Assembly (NCBI RefSeq): GCF_019931755.1
Contig: NZ_CP082918.1
Coordinates: 1,778,001 to 1,842,000 of the forward strand
Length of the DNA: 64,000 bases
DNA from: Sutcliffiella horikoshii
GTDB taxonomy: Bacteria; Bacillota; Bacilli; Bacillales; Bacillaceae_I
Reading direction: 5' to 3'
Below are positions 9,808-19,230 of this stretch, piece after piece. Under the pieces are notes generated by a model. The model was not told the DNA's origin. It saw only the letters and a list, made by a program, of their open reading frames with translations, and did not search any database. Position numbers and translations under genes: made by a program. The first letter of the stretch is position 1; every line of letters begins with the position of its first letter.

Positions 9808-9826
9808 ATGTAAAAATAATAAAGTA

Positions 9827-9957
9827 CTGTTGATTTCCGTTCCAGGCGCTTCGCTTGCCTGCGGGCGGTCCGTGAGCCTCCTCGGCTTGCGCCTCCGGGG
9901 TCTCACCTGTCCCTTCCTCCCGCGGGCGTCTGCGCGCCTTCCACTCCAATCAACAAG
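9827..9957 (-). repeat. GC-rich hairpin repeat, copy 1 (reverse orientation)
   Basis: Read on the minus strand it starts TTGTTGATTGGAG and ends GGAAATCAACAG, the same termini as copies 3 and 4. The inner stem is GTGAG/CTCAC where other copies have TGGAG/CTCCA or TTGAG/CTCAA. Much more GC-rich than its surroundings. Faces copy 2 across an 86-bp spacer. I know this type as a dispersed intergenic repeat of Bacillaceae but have no family name for it. Confidence 0.8.
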
Positions 9958-10043
9958 ATAACTTCATTCATCGAAGGTATATAAAAAGTCATCTAACCGA
10001 GTTAACTGAATAAGCATTAACGTTTCGTCTTCTATATTTCTAG

Positions 10044-10168
10044 CTGTGGATTGGAGCAAATGGCGAAGACTCCTGAGGGAGATAGCGTTAGCTTGAGACC
10101 CCTCAAGCGTTGCGAGGAGGCTCAAGCACCGCCCCTAGGAAAGCGAAGCCATTTGCGGAAAGGAACAG
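10044..10168 (+). repeat. GC-rich hairpin repeat, copy 2
   Basis: Begins CTGTGGATTGGAG and ends GGAAAGGAACAG. Outer stem GCAAATGGC/GCCATTTGC is perfect; inner stem TTGAG/CTCAA. With copy 1 it fills the pbpB-spoVD gap as an inverted pair. Confidence 0.8.
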
Positions 10169-10331
10169 CGGCGATTAACGAAATAACTAAAATTAAAGAA
10201 ATATTCTCGGTTTTATAACAATCTCAGGGTCATTTATTAAGAGCTTCTCTTGGGATTCCGTCCATTAGCATGTTCTATCCTCGTTCGTACAAGCATATAT
10301 TACTACGAATATTAAAGGGGGTTCATAGGAT
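10169..10331 (+). other. spoVD upstream region
   Basis: Gene-free stretch between repeat copy 2 and spoVD. In B. subtilis spoVD is expressed from a sporulation (sigma-E) promoter; here I see CATATAT at 10294-10300 but no convincing partner at the right spacing, so no promoter is called. Confidence 0.3.
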
Positions 10332-12269
10332 ATGCGGGTATCTCATGTGACGGTTCGGAGAAGGTTGACCATTGTGCTTCTTGTAGGAATTCTACTTTTC
10401 AGTATTATTGATTTACGCCTAGGATATGTTCAATTCGCATTGGGGAATATGCTGACAGACCGTGCAAAAGATTCTTGGAGCAGGAATATTCCCTTTGAAC
10501 CAGAACGAGGAGAGATCCTTGATCGAAACGGGGTTCCATTGGCAACGAATATGAGTGCACCGACAGTTTTGGTTGTACCGAGGCAAATTAAAGATCCAAA
10601 TGATACGGCTGAAAAACTTGCAGCTGTCTTAAATATGTCCAAAGAAAAGGTGTACAAGCTGGTAACGAAAAGCTCATCTATGGAAAGGATCAATCCAGAA
10701 GGAAGAAAAATCTCTCATGAGAAAGCGAAAGAGATAAGAGCGCTAGGGTTAAAAGGGGTATACATTGCAGAGGACTCAAAACGTCATTATCCTTTCGGTA
10801 GTTATCTTTCCCATGTATTAGGTTTTGCAGGAATTGATAACCAGGGCTTGATGGGGTTGGAACTATACTACGATGAACAATTAAAAGGAGAAAAAGGATA
10901 CGTACAATTTTATTCGGATGCAAAGGGACGAAGAATGCCAGATATACCAGATGACTATGAAGCTCCCCAGGACGGATTAGATTTGAGGTTGACGATTGAT
11001 TCAAAGGTTCAGACAATCATGGAAAGAGAGTTGGATCTTGCACAGGAATTGTATAACCCTGATGGAATCATTGCAATAGCAATGGACCCGAATACAGGAG
11101 AAATCTTAGCAATGTCAAGCAGGCCGGATTTTGATCCTGCTGAATTTCAAAATGTTGCGCCTGAGATTTATAACCGGAACCTGCCTGTATGGAGCACGTA
11201 TGAGCCGGGATCAACGTTTAAAATTATCACACTGGCAGCCGCCTTGGAAGAAAATAAAGTCAACTTAAAAAATGATACGTTTAATGACAGCGGGGCAGCT
11301 ATGGTAGATGGAGCACGGCTTCGTTGTTGGAAAAAAGGAGGACATGGCCACCAGACATTCCTTGAAGTGGTTCAAAATTCATGTAACCCAGGTTTTGTTG
11401 AGCTAGGCCAACGTTTAGGAACCGAAACATTATTTAATTATATAAAGTCTTTTGGCTTTGGTGAGAAGACAGGAATCGACTTGGCTGGAGAAGGAAAGGG
11501 GATTCTATTTAAACCTGAAAGGGTAGGTCCGGTAGAGCTTGCCACTACTGCCTTCGGACAAGGAGTATCGGTTACGCCTATTCAGCAGGTTGCGGCCGTT
11601 TCAGCAGCAGTGAACGGCGGGATACTGTACACTCCATTTATTGCGAAAGAGTTTGTAGACCCTATATCCGGAGAGATAGTTTCGAGAAAGACACCGGTGG
11701 AGAAGAGAAGGGTCATTTCTGAGGAAACATCTTCCCAGGTCCGTTACGCACTAGAAAGTGTAGTTGCCCAAGGGACTGGTCGTAATGCTTTTGTAGAGGG
11801 CTATCGAGTTGGCGGGAAAACGGGAACAGCCCAAAAAGTTAAAGATGGTCGTTACATGGAAAATAATCATATTGTATCTTTTATAGGTGTTGCACCTGCG
11901 GATGATCCTCAACTTGTTGTGTATCTTGCAGTCGATAATCCGAAAGGTACCGTACAGTTTGGTGGTGTAGTAGCAGCCCCGATAGTTGGGAATATAATGG
12001 AGGATAGCCTAAATGCTTTGGGAGTGGAAAAGAGAAAAGGACAAATCGAAAAAGAATTGCAATGGCCGGATGTGCCTCTTGTGGAAGTTCCTGATCTAAA
12101 AGGCATGACAAGAAAAGAGCTTCTCCAACAACTAGTTACTCTCAAACTTGATATTAGCGGGGATGGGGATACAGTAGTTCAGCAGGCGCCGGCTCCTGGT
12201 ACAAAAGTGGAAGAAGGGTCGACCGTTAGGGTCTTCATGTCCGGGAAAAGCAAATCTGATGAAGAATAA
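10332..12269 (+). CDS. spoVD: Stage V sporulation protein D (sporulation-specific penicillin-binding protein)
   Basis: 645 residues, the SpoVD size. Membrane anchor at about 12-32; transpeptidase motifs S294-T-F-K297, S350-C-N352 and K496-T-G498; one PASTA domain at the C-terminus (about 580-640). SpoVD cross-links spore cortex peptidoglycan with SpoVE. The missing second PASTA and acidic tail distinguish it from the upstream PBP2B. Strong AAAGGGGG ribosome site. Confidence 0.94.
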   Translation: MRVSHVTVRRRLTIVLLVGILLFSIIDLRLGYVQFALGNMLTDRAKDSWSRNIPFEPERGEILDRNGVPLATNMSAPTVLVVPRQIKDPNDTAEKLAAVLNMSKEKVYKLVTKSSSMERINPEGRKISHEKAKEIRALGLKGVYIAEDSKRHYPFGSYLSHVLGFAGIDNQGLMGLELYYDEQLKGEKGYVQFYSDAKGRRMPDIPDDYEAPQDGLDLRLTIDSKVQTIMERELDLAQELYNPDGIIAIAMDPNTGEILAMSSRPDFDPAEFQNVAPEIYNRNLPVWSTYEPGSTFKIITLAAALEENKVNLKNDTFNDSGAAMVDGARLRCWKKGGHGHQTFLEVVQNSCNPGFVELGQRLGTETLFNYIKSFGFGEKTGIDLAGEGKGILFKPERVGPVELATTAFGQGVSVTPIQQVAAVSAAVNGGILYTPFIAKEFVDPISGEIVSRKTPVEKRRVISEETSSQVRYALESVVAQGTGRNAFVEGYRVGGKTGTAQKVKDGRYMENNHIVSFIGVAPADDPQLVVYLAVDNPKGTVQFGGVVAAPIVGNIMEDSLNALGVEKRKGQIEKELQWPDVPLVEVPDLKGMTRKELLQQLVTLKLDISGDGDTVVQQAPAPGTKVEEGSTVRVFMSGKSKSDEE

Positions 12270-12298
12270 AATGTAGCGGATTGGTTTAATTTCCCTAA

Positions 12299-12366
12299 AT
12301 AGGATAGAATGGTGAATATGATAATTTAGAAGCAAATTGACGTTATCTTTCACCATCTATCCTTAT
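12299..12366 (+). other. Inverted repeat between spoVD and murE
   Basis: ATAGGATAGAATGGTGAA at 12299-12316 is complementary to TTCACCATCTATCCTTAT at 12349-12366 apart from one bulged base, with a 32-nt loop. No T-run follows, so it is not a standard terminator. Confidence 0.5.
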
Positions 12367-12419
12367 AGTCTTTCATTCGGCATTTAGGTCTTTAAGTAAG
12401 CCAAAGGGGTTTGATTCGT

Positions 12420-13889
12420 ATGAAACTTCAACAATTAATTCAATATCTTCACAGATATGAAGTATCCTCAAAGTATAACCCTGAGATATCTTCCATTGTC
12501 ATGGATTCCCGTAAAGTCAATGAAGGGAGTTTATTTTTTTGTATCAAAGGGTACACGGTAGATGGGCATCAATTTGCTCAAGAGGCAGTGAATAAAGGGG
12601 CTGTCGCTATCATCTCAGAAAAGCCATTGGATGTTCCTGTCCCGGTCATCGTTGTTCCTGACACGATGAGGGCAATGGCTATCTTAGCGGATGTATTCTT
12701 CCAACAACCTACACATAAACTTCACTTGATAGGTGTTACCGGTACAAATGGAAAAACGACTACCACTCATATTATCGAATCCATTTTCCAACATCATCAG
12801 CGTAAGACTGGAATGATCGGCACCATTTATATGAAAATAGGAAACAAAACTTATCCTGTAAAAAACACCACTCCAGATGCATTAACATTACAAGAGTCAT
12901 TTCACCAAATGGTTGAAAAGAAAGTAGACACTGTGGTGATGGAGGTTTCCTCCCATGCACTCCATATGGGAAGGGTGTATGGATGTGACTTTGATGTGGC
13001 GGTGTTTACCAATCTAACACAAGATCATCTCGATTATCATAAAACGATGGAAGAATATCGATATGCCAAGTCATTGTTATTCTCTTCTTTAGGAAATTCC
13101 TATAATCTTGCAAAGCCGAAATATGCTGTCTTGAATGCCGATGACCCTGCAAGTGATATTTATAAAAGAGCAACAGCTGCTCAAGTTATCACTTATGGAA
13201 TAAACGAAACCAGCGACATCAGAGCGAAAAATGTGAAGACATCCGCTAAAGGCACCACTTTCGACCTCGTGTATGATAATAAAACCGTTCCTATCAATTT
13301 GAAATTGGTCGGACAATTCAGTGTGTACAATGTTCTTGCTGCAATAAGCGCAAGTTATGTGTCCAATATCCCCATGGAAACCATCATTCCAGTGGTTGAA
13401 AATATGAGCGGGGTGCCTGGACGTTTTGAAGCGATCGAAGCAGGGCAGGACTTTACAGTGATTGTCGATTACGCACATACTCCTGACAGCTTGGAAAATG
13501 TGTTAAAAACGACCAAACAACTTTCTCAAAACAACATCTATTGTATTGTAGGATGCGGAGGGGATAGAGATCGTTCAAAGCGTCCCTTGATGGCTGCAGT
13601 CGCAGTGAATTATGCGAGCAAAGCGATTTTTACATCCGATAATCCCCGCTCGGAGAATCCGCTTCAAATCTTTAAAGATATGGAAACGGGTGTAAAGGAG
13701 CGGCAATATGAAATTGTGGAAGATAGGCGAGCAGCCATTTTTAAAGCAATAGATCAAGCCAAATCCGGTGATGTGGTCCTTATTGCAGGCAAAGGTCATG
13801 AAACCTATCAGGTCATAGGTGATAAAGTGCTTGAATTTGATGATAGAAAAATTGCATTGGAAGCCATACAGTCAAAGCAAAGCTCATAG
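12420..13889 (+). CDS. murE: UDP-MurNAc-tripeptide synthetase MurE (meso-DAP type)
   Basis: 489 residues. ATP-binding loop [13 protein letters not shown] begins at residue 105. The DNPR motif at residues 407-410 is that of enzymes adding meso-diaminopimelate rather than lysine, so the peptidoglycan is probably DAP-type. The ATG at 12420 ([10 protein letters not shown]) matches B. subtilis MurE; a TTG at 12411 is in frame but less likely. AAAGGGG lies upstream. Confidence 0.95.
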   Translation: MKLQQLIQYLHRYEVSSKYNPEISSIVMDSRKVNEGSLFFCIKGYTVDGHQFAQEAVNKGAVAIISEKPLDVPVPVIVVPDTMRAMAILADVFFQQPTHKLHLIGVTGTNGKTTTTHIIESIFQHHQRKTGMIGTIYMKIGNKTYPVKNTTPDALTLQESFHQMVEKKVDTVVMEVSSHALHMGRVYGCDFDVAVFTNLTQDHLDYHKTMEEYRYAKSLLFSSLGNSYNLAKPKYAVLNADDPASDIYKRATAAQVITYGINETSDIRAKNVKTSAKGTTFDLVYDNKTVPINLKLVGQFSVYNVLAAISASYVSNIPMETIIPVVENMSGVPGRFEAIEAGQDFTVIVDYAHTPDSLENVLKTTKQLSQNNIYCIVGCGGDRDRSKRPLMAAVAVNYASKAIFTSDNPRSENPLQIFKDMETGVKERQYEIVEDRRAAIFKAIDQAKSGDVVLIAGKGHETYQVIGDKVLEFDDRKIALEAIQSKQSS

Positions 13890-14002
13890 ACTGTTAAGGT
13901 GTGTATGATTTTATGCAACAATTAGACCATTGCCTAAGGCTTACAATATCCCAGAAATTGAACAGAGGATAATCAAAAAGTGTTGTTTTAACAAGAAATA
14001 TT

Positions 14003-14078
14003 AAAAAGATGAAAAAAAGTATTTTCATATCAACCAAAAACCGATAAAATTTACTTTTGGTATAAGATTCATCTTTTT
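14003..14078 (+). other. Long hairpin in the mraY leader
   Basis: AAAAAGATGAA at 14003-14013 is perfectly complementary to TTCATCTTTTT at 14068-14078, and ACCAAAA inside pairs with CTTTTGGT. It occupies the 281-bp gap between murE and mraY. It could act as an attenuator or partial terminator; nothing else recognisable is in the gap. Confidence 0.45.
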
Positions 14079-14170
14079 AGAAATTTAAACTAAAAAACGG
14101 GTATTATCTGCCGGTTATCATAGGTGGATGATACCTCTAATCATGAGATTCAAGAGAGGAGGGAATAACG

Positions 14171-15145
14171 ATGGAACAACAGGTTATTTTATTTGCTATC
14201 GTTATGTCTTTTTTAATTACTGTATTAGTATCACCAATATTTATTCCCTTCCTGCGTAGACTGAAATTCGGTCAAAGTATAAGAGAAGAAGGGCCGCAAT
14301 CCCACCAAAAGAAAACAGGTACCCCGACAATGGGAGGAATTATGATACTCCTGTCCGTTGCGGTAACAACTCTAGTCATCACAGGCCAATTTGCAGAAAC
14401 TTCCGTTGAAACATATTTGTTGCTTTTTGTGATGGTAGGGTATGGACTGTTAGGTTTCCTGGATGACTTTATCAAAGTAGTTCTCAAAAGAAACCTAGGG
14501 TTGACTTCCTTACAGAAGTTAATTGGACAGATTTTAATTGCAGTTATCTTCTATTTTGTTTTTGTACAATTTGAATTTTCCACTGCGGTCAGCATACCGG
14601 GAACAAGTATTTCTATTGAATTAGGATTCTTTTATGTTCTCTTTCTGATTTTTTGGCTAGTTGGATTTTCCAACGCTGTCAATCTGACTGATGGGCTGGA
14701 TGGTCTTGTATCAGGAACTGCAGCTGTCGCATTTGGAGCATTTGCTATTCTTGCTTGGTATCAGTCACAATTTGAAGTGTCCATTTTCGCTGTTGCGGTT
14801 GTAGGTGCGTTACTAGGCTTTCTGGTATTTAACGCTCATCCTGCCAAAGTGTTCATGGGAGATACAGGTTCTTTAGCGCTTGGTGGTGCTATTGCCACTG
14901 TAGCGGTATTATTGAAATTAGAAATTCTGCTTATTATCATCGGTGGAGTTTTCGTTATGGAAACACTCTCCGTTATTATCCAAGTCATCTCTTTCAAAGC
15001 GACAGGAAGAAGGGTCTTTAAAATGAGTCCTCTTCATCATCACTATGAGCTTGTCGGTTGGTCAGAATGGCGCGTAGTTGTCACGTTCTGGACAGTCGGG
15101 CTGTTGTGTGCGCTGCTTGGAATTTATTTAGAGGTGTGGATCTAA
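14171..15145 (+). CDS. mraY: Phospho-N-acetylmuramoyl-pentapeptide transferase MraY
   Basis: 324 residues with about ten membrane helices. Family signatures: GTPTMGG (about 53), FLDDFIKV (about 96), NLTDGLDGL (about 174), [12 protein letters not shown] and the C-terminal SPLHHHYE. It makes lipid I from UDP-MurNAc-pentapeptide and undecaprenyl phosphate. AGAGGAGGG ribosome site. Confidence 0.97.
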   Translation: MEQQVILFAIVMSFLITVLVSPIFIPFLRRLKFGQSIREEGPQSHQKKTGTPTMGGIMILLSVAVTTLVITGQFAETSVETYLLLFVMVGYGLLGFLDDFIKVVLKRNLGLTSLQKLIGQILIAVIFYFVFVQFEFSTAVSIPGTSISIELGFFYVLFLIFWLVGFSNAVNLTDGLDGLVSGTAAVAFGAFAILAWYQSQFEVSIFAVAVVGALLGFLVFNAHPAKVFMGDTGSLALGGAIATVAVLLKLEILLIIIGGVFVMETLSVIIQVISFKATGRRVFKMSPLHHHYELVGWSEWRVVVTFWTVGLLCALLGIYLEVWI

Positions 15146-15146
15146 T

Positions 15147-16496
15147 ATGAAGAAAATCAACCAATATGAAGGAAAAAGGGTTCTTGTACTAGGTTTAGCC
15201 AAGAGTGGTACTGCAACTGCAGATTTGTTACATAAGTTAGGGGCAAAGGTGATTGTCAATGACAGAAGTCCTTTAGAGGGGAACGAACAAGCTGAATATC
15301 TGCTTTCTAAAGGAATGGAAGTTGTTTGTGGTGGACATCCCACAAGTATCTTTGATCAAAAAATTGATGTTGTTTTCAAAAACCCGGGCATTCCCTATCA
15401 TAACCCTTTGGTACAACTTGCGACTGAAAAAGGAATTCCCGTTCTTACCGAAGTAGAACTTGCTTATCAAATCAGTGAAGCACCGATTATCGGTATTACA
15501 GGATCTAATGGGAAAACCACTACCACTACGCTAATTGACGAAATGCTGGCTGCGGATGATAAATCCCCCCTAATAGCTGGTAACATCGGAAATGTATCGG
15601 TAGAAGTGGCTCAGCAAGCGACTGAGAAAGATATCATGGTTACGGAATTGTCATCGTTTCAATTGATGGGTACTGAGTTATTCAGACCGAAAATCTCAGT
15701 ATTTCTGAATCTTTTTGAAGCCCATCTGGATTATCACGGAACCTTGGATGAGTATGGGAAAGCAAAAGCGAAAATCTTCTCCAACCAAACAAAAGAAGAT
15801 TATGCAGTAGTCAATGCTGATGATGCCCAAGTGATGAAACTTGCTGAAGGAATTCAGTCGATCATTGTTCCATTCTCCACAAACGAAACAGTTGATGGTG
15901 CTTACTTAAAAGATAATTATGTATGCTTTAAAGAAGAGAAGATTATCTCTATAGACCAAATTGTGTTGCCTGGAAAACACAATTTGGAGAACATACTGGC
16001 AGCTGTGGCAGCTGTAAAACTTTCTGGAGTCAGTAATGAAGCGATTATAAAGGTGCTTACAAGCTTTTCAGGTGTAAAACATCGTTTGCAGTTCATTGGT
16101 GAGCTCGATGGCAGAAGGTTTTATAATGATTCAAAAGCAACCAATATTTTAGCTACTCAAAAAGCCCTTTCCGCATTTGAAAACAATGTAGTTTTGCTCG
16201 CAGGAGGGCTTGATCGCGGAAACGAGTTTGATGATCTCCTCCCGTACATGAGTAATGTCAAAGTGTTAGTAACTTTTGGTGAGACAGCGGAAAAATTAAT
16301 GCGAACAGCTTCTGAAGCTGGAATAAAACAAATAAAACATGTCGATAATGTGGAAAAAGCCGTACCGGTGGCATATGAAATGTCTGAGAGCGGAGATGTC
16401 ATTTTATTGTCCCCTGCTTGTGCAAGCTGGGATCAATATAAAACATTTGAGCAACGAGGAGACATTTTTATAGACGCCGTGCATAAGCTTAAATAA
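15147..16496 (+). CDS. murD: UDP-N-acetylmuramoyl-L-alanine:D-glutamate ligase MurD
   Basis: 449 residues. Rossmann start [10 protein letters not shown] (about 12-21), ATP loop [13 protein letters not shown] (about 115-127), and [11 protein letters not shown] and [17 protein letters not shown] signatures. Adds D-glutamate to UDP-MurNAc-L-Ala. The start is one base after the mraY stop, implying coupling. Confidence 0.96.
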   Translation: MKKINQYEGKRVLVLGLAKSGTATADLLHKLGAKVIVNDRSPLEGNEQAEYLLSKGMEVVCGGHPTSIFDQKIDVVFKNPGIPYHNPLVQLATEKGIPVLTEVELAYQISEAPIIGITGSNGKTTTTTLIDEMLAADDKSPLIAGNIGNVSVEVAQQATEKDIMVTELSSFQLMGTELFRPKISVFLNLFEAHLDYHGTLDEYGKAKAKIFSNQTKEDYAVVNADDAQVMKLAEGIQSIIVPFSTNETVDGAYLKDNYVCFKEEKIISIDQIVLPGKHNLENILAAVAAVKLSGVSNEAIIKVLTSFSGVKHRLQFIGELDGRRFYNDSKATNILATQKALSAFENNVVLLAGGLDRGNEFDDLLPYMSNVKVLVTFGETAEKLMRTASEAGIKQIKHVDNVEKAVPVAYEMSESGDVILLSPACASWDQYKTFEQRGDIFIDAVHKLK

Positions 16497-16516
16497 GGGC
16501 TTGGCCACATGTTCAA

Positions 16517-16577
16517 GAGGCTTTGTTCTGATAGCTTCCCCCTTAGTTGTTGGGAAGCATATGGACAGAGCCTTTTT
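16517..16577 (+). terminator. Terminator or attenuator between murD and spoVE
   Basis: Two-part stem: AGGCTTTGT with ACAGAGCCT on the outside, GCTTCCC with GGGAAGC inside, followed by TTTTT. It would limit read-through into spoVE. Confidence 0.7.
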
Positions 16578-16653
16578 CTGGCTATTGGCATGAACGTTTC
16601 GTTAACGTTAAGCCTCCATCTGCCCTAATTTTTGTAGTAGAGGTGTTTTCACG

Positions 16654-17754
16654 TTGGCAAATAAGCGATCAACTCCGGACATAATATTAATCTTAACCAC
16701 ACTGACACTGCTTGCAGTAGGTCTCATCATGGTTTACAGTGCAAGTGCGGTATGGGCTGATTACAAATTTCAAGATACATTCTTCTTCGCCAAAAGGCAG
16801 CTGCTATTTGCCGGACTGGGTGTAGTTGCGATGTTTTTTATCATGAATGTCGACTATTGGACATGGAGAACTTGGGCGAAATTAATTATTCTGGTGTGTT
16901 TTTTCTTACTTGTCATCGTTTTGATTCCTGGAATAGGGATGGAACGGAACGGATCTAGAAGCTGGATTGGAGTTGGAGCGTTCTCGGTTCAACCATCAGA
17001 GTTTATGAAAATAGCCATGATTGCATTTCTAGCAAAATACTTAAGTGAAAATCAAAAAAAGATTACCTCCTTCAAAAAAGGTCTGATTCCGAGTCTTTCT
17101 CTCGTATTCTTGGCCTTTGGAATGATTATGTTACAGCCTGATCTTGGAACAGGAACTGTAATGGTTGGTACGTGTATTGTCATGATCTACGTTGCAGGTG
17201 CCAGAATCAGTCACTTTGTTGGTTTAGGCCTTGTGGGTGTAGCAGGGTTTGTTGTACTGATTCTTTCAGCACCTTATCGGATAAAACGAATCACTTCCTT
17301 TTTAAATCCATGGGAAGATCCGTTAGGAAGCGGCTTCCAGATCATTCAGTCCTTATACGCAATTGGGCCAGGAGGATTGCTTGGACTCGGACTTGGTCAA
17401 AGCAGGCAGAAGTTTTTTTATCTGCCTGAACCACAGACAGATTTCATTTTTGCTATTTTGGCGGAGGAACTCGGGTTTATCGGAGGTACATTTGTCGTTC
17501 TACTTTTTGCATTGCTATTATGGAGGGGAATTAGGATTGCGCTAGGTGCCCCTGATTTGTACGGCAGCTTCTTGGCAGTAGGGATTATTGCTATGATTGC
17601 TATCCAGGTCATCATAAACGTAGGAGTAGTAACAGGACTAATGCCTGTAACCGGGATCACCCTCCCGTTCCTAAGTTATGGAGGCTCCTCACTGACCTTG
17701 ATGTTGCTCGCCGTCGGTATCCTTCTGAACATAAGCAGATACGCGAAATACTAA
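16654..17754 (+). CDS. spoVE: Stage V sporulation protein E (SEDS peptidoglycan polymerase)
   Basis: 366 residues, identical in length to B. subtilis SpoVE, with about ten membrane helices and near-identical blocks such as MVYSASAVWADYKF and GSGFQIIQSLYA. It polymerises cortex peptidoglycan together with SpoVD. The start codon is TTG, chosen because AGAGGTG is 9-10 bases upstream and MANKRSTPD aligns with SpoVE. The vegetative paralogue FtsW is usually elsewhere. Confidence 0.93.
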   Translation: MANKRSTPDIILILTTLTLLAVGLIMVYSASAVWADYKFQDTFFFAKRQLLFAGLGVVAMFFIMNVDYWTWRTWAKLIILVCFFLLVIVLIPGIGMERNGSRSWIGVGAFSVQPSEFMKIAMIAFLAKYLSENQKKITSFKKGLIPSLSLVFLAFGMIMLQPDLGTGTVMVGTCIVMIYVAGARISHFVGLGLVGVAGFVVLILSAPYRIKRITSFLNPWEDPLGSGFQIIQSLYAIGPGGLLGLGLGQSRQKFFYLPEPQTDFIFAILAEELGFIGGTFVVLLFALLLWRGIRIALGAPDLYGSFLAVGIIAMIAIQVIINVGVVTGLMPVTGITLPFLSYGGSSLTLMLLAVGILLNISRYAKY

Positions 17755-17755
17755 A

Positions 17756-17792
17756 AAAAGCCGAAGCCAGCATTCCACTGGTTTCGGCTTTT
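17756..17792 (+). terminator. Rho-independent terminator after spoVE
   Basis: AAAAGCCGAAgCCAG…CTGGtTTCGGCTTTT stem directly after the stop codon. It isolates spoVE from murB. Confidence 0.85.
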
Positions 17793-17854
17793 GTGTTACA
17801 TATCAGGACATAATATGACAAAAAATAAAAATTTGATTACAATAACTAATATTC

Positions 17855-17914
17855 GTTGCACATCTTTAACAAGGGATATACTATTAAAGTATTGTGCAAC
17901 AATGTTTGCACAAC
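17855..17914 (+). promoter_or_regulatory. Candidate operator-flanked promoter upstream of murB
   Basis: GTTGCACA (17855-17862) is inverted as TGTGCAAC (17893-17900) and repeated as TTGCACAAC (17906-17914). A -10 like TATACT is at 17877-17882 between the arms; TTGCAC could be the -35, but the spacing is only 15. This looks like a controlled promoter in the 460-bp gap where murG is expected. The binding protein is unknown. Confidence 0.4.
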
Positions 17915-18056
17915 TACATTTCATAACAAATACTTTCACCAAAGAAAAATATGTAGATGACAAATAATAACAGGTTTATAATCTAATAACATTAGGGTAT
18001 GTAAACATAGTCCATTTTTAAATGAATTACATAATTGTCATGAACCAAACTTTAAA

Positions 18057-18149
18057 CCTTCGATGTGATGGGCCGGTGTACCGATATAAACCGAAATGCA
18101 TAGTATATTAATAATTAACTTTGGGCCTACATCACGATTTTAACGAAGG
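18057..18149 (+). other. Long imperfect inverted repeat in the murB leader
   Basis: CCTTCG, GTGATG and GGCC on the left (18057-18074) pair in order with GGCC, CATCAC and CGAAGG on the right (18124-18149), enclosing an AT-rich loop. It could be a structured 5' leader or a remnant. No coding frame with a ribosome site lies in the gap. Confidence 0.4.
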
Positions 18150-18214
18150 ATTATCTTTCTACTTTAAAAGGTTATGAAAAATGTTATATGAACGTGGATT
18201 TAGGAGGATTTTAT

Positions 18215-19123
18215 ATGGATGCGTTAGTAAAGGAACTACAAGACAAAGAAGTGGGCAAGGTACTCCCTAATGAACCACTTGCAAATCATACGACCATGAA
18301 GATTGGCGGTCCAGCAGATGTACTGGTGGAGCCGAAAAGTTTAGAAAAACTTCAAGAAACAATGGTGACCATCAATAAATACAAGGTAAAATGGACGGCA
18401 ATCGGCCGCGGTTCCAATCTATTGGTATCAGACCTTGGTATTGAAGGGGTCGTGATAAAACTTGGGAACGGAATGGATCACCTTGAATTGGAAGGTGATG
18501 AAGTGCATGTTGGAGGAGGGTACTCCTTAATCAAGCTAGTTACCATCATCAGTAAAAAAGGTTTGACAGGTCTTGAGTTTGCTGGAGGCATACCTGGTTC
18601 AGTAGGCGGCGCAGTTTATATGAATGCAGGCGCTCATGGTTCTGACATGTCTAAAGTATTAAAAAAGGCCCATATCTTGTTTGAAGATGGAAAGATGGAG
18701 TGGTTGACTGCAGATGAACTGAACTTCTCCTATCGAACATCGATTCTTCAAAAAGAGCGCCCGGGAATTTGCTTAGAGGCAGTTTTAAATGTAGAACAGG
18801 GTAATCGCGAAGAAGTAGTCGCACAGCTTCAAAAAAATAAAGATTATCGTCGTGATACTCAGCCGTTTTCTTACCCATGTGCCGGTAGTATCTTCCGGAA
18901 TCCACTTCCGGATTATGCTGGACAGCTGATTGAAAAAGCCGGGCTAAAAGGACATAAAATTGGCGGCGCGAAAGTTTCTGATATGCATGCAAACTTTATC
19001 GTAAACGACGATGGCGCAAAAGCTCAGGATGTATTGGATCTAATTGAATACATCAAGAAAACGATCCTTGAGAAATACAATGTCCAATTAGAAACTGAAG
19101 TTGAAATTATAGGAAGAAAATAG
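18215..19123 (+). CDS. murB: UDP-N-acetylenolpyruvoylglucosamine reductase MurB
   Basis: 302 residues. FAD-binding signatures [10 protein letters not shown] and [19 protein letters not shown]; catalytic Ser in [10 protein letters not shown]-terminal [11 protein letters not shown]. It makes UDP-MurNAc. TAGGAGGA lies eight bases upstream of the ATG at 18215, which is preferred to the ATG at 18188. MurG normally precedes it in this cluster and is absent here. Confidence 0.95.
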   Translation: MDALVKELQDKEVGKVLPNEPLANHTTMKIGGPADVLVEPKSLEKLQETMVTINKYKVKWTAIGRGSNLLVSDLGIEGVVIKLGNGMDHLELEGDEVHVGGGYSLIKLVTIISKKGLTGLEFAGGIPGSVGGAVYMNAGAHGSDMSKVLKKAHILFEDGKMEWLTADELNFSYRTSILQKERPGICLEAVLNVEQGNREEVVAQLQKNKDYRRDTQPFSYPCAGSIFRNPLPDYAGQLIEKAGLKGHKIGGAKVSDMHANFIVNDDGAKAQDVLDLIEYIKKTILEKYNVQLETEVEIIGRK

Positions 19124-19153
19124 TAGTTTTTTTCCGTTTTTTCACCCCACATA

Positions 19154-19162
19154 TGATATAAT
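19154..19162 (+). promoter_or_regulatory. Extended -10 promoter upstream of divIB
   Basis: TGATATAAT is a perfect extended -10 (TGnTATAAT) located 69 bp before divIB. The -35 region is weak. It would let divIB and the following genes be transcribed separately from murB. Confidence 0.5.
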
Positions 19163-19230
19163 TATGCTAGAAAATCATTGTAAATTACATGCGTAGCTTC
19201 ATGGCGCGCGGTGGGGTGAAATTGTTTTTA

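Noticed and set aside
9662..9961. 99-codon open frame over the end of pbpB and repeat copy 1
   Set aside because: Overlaps pbpB in another frame, crosses a terminator and runs into a non-coding repeat; no ribosome site.
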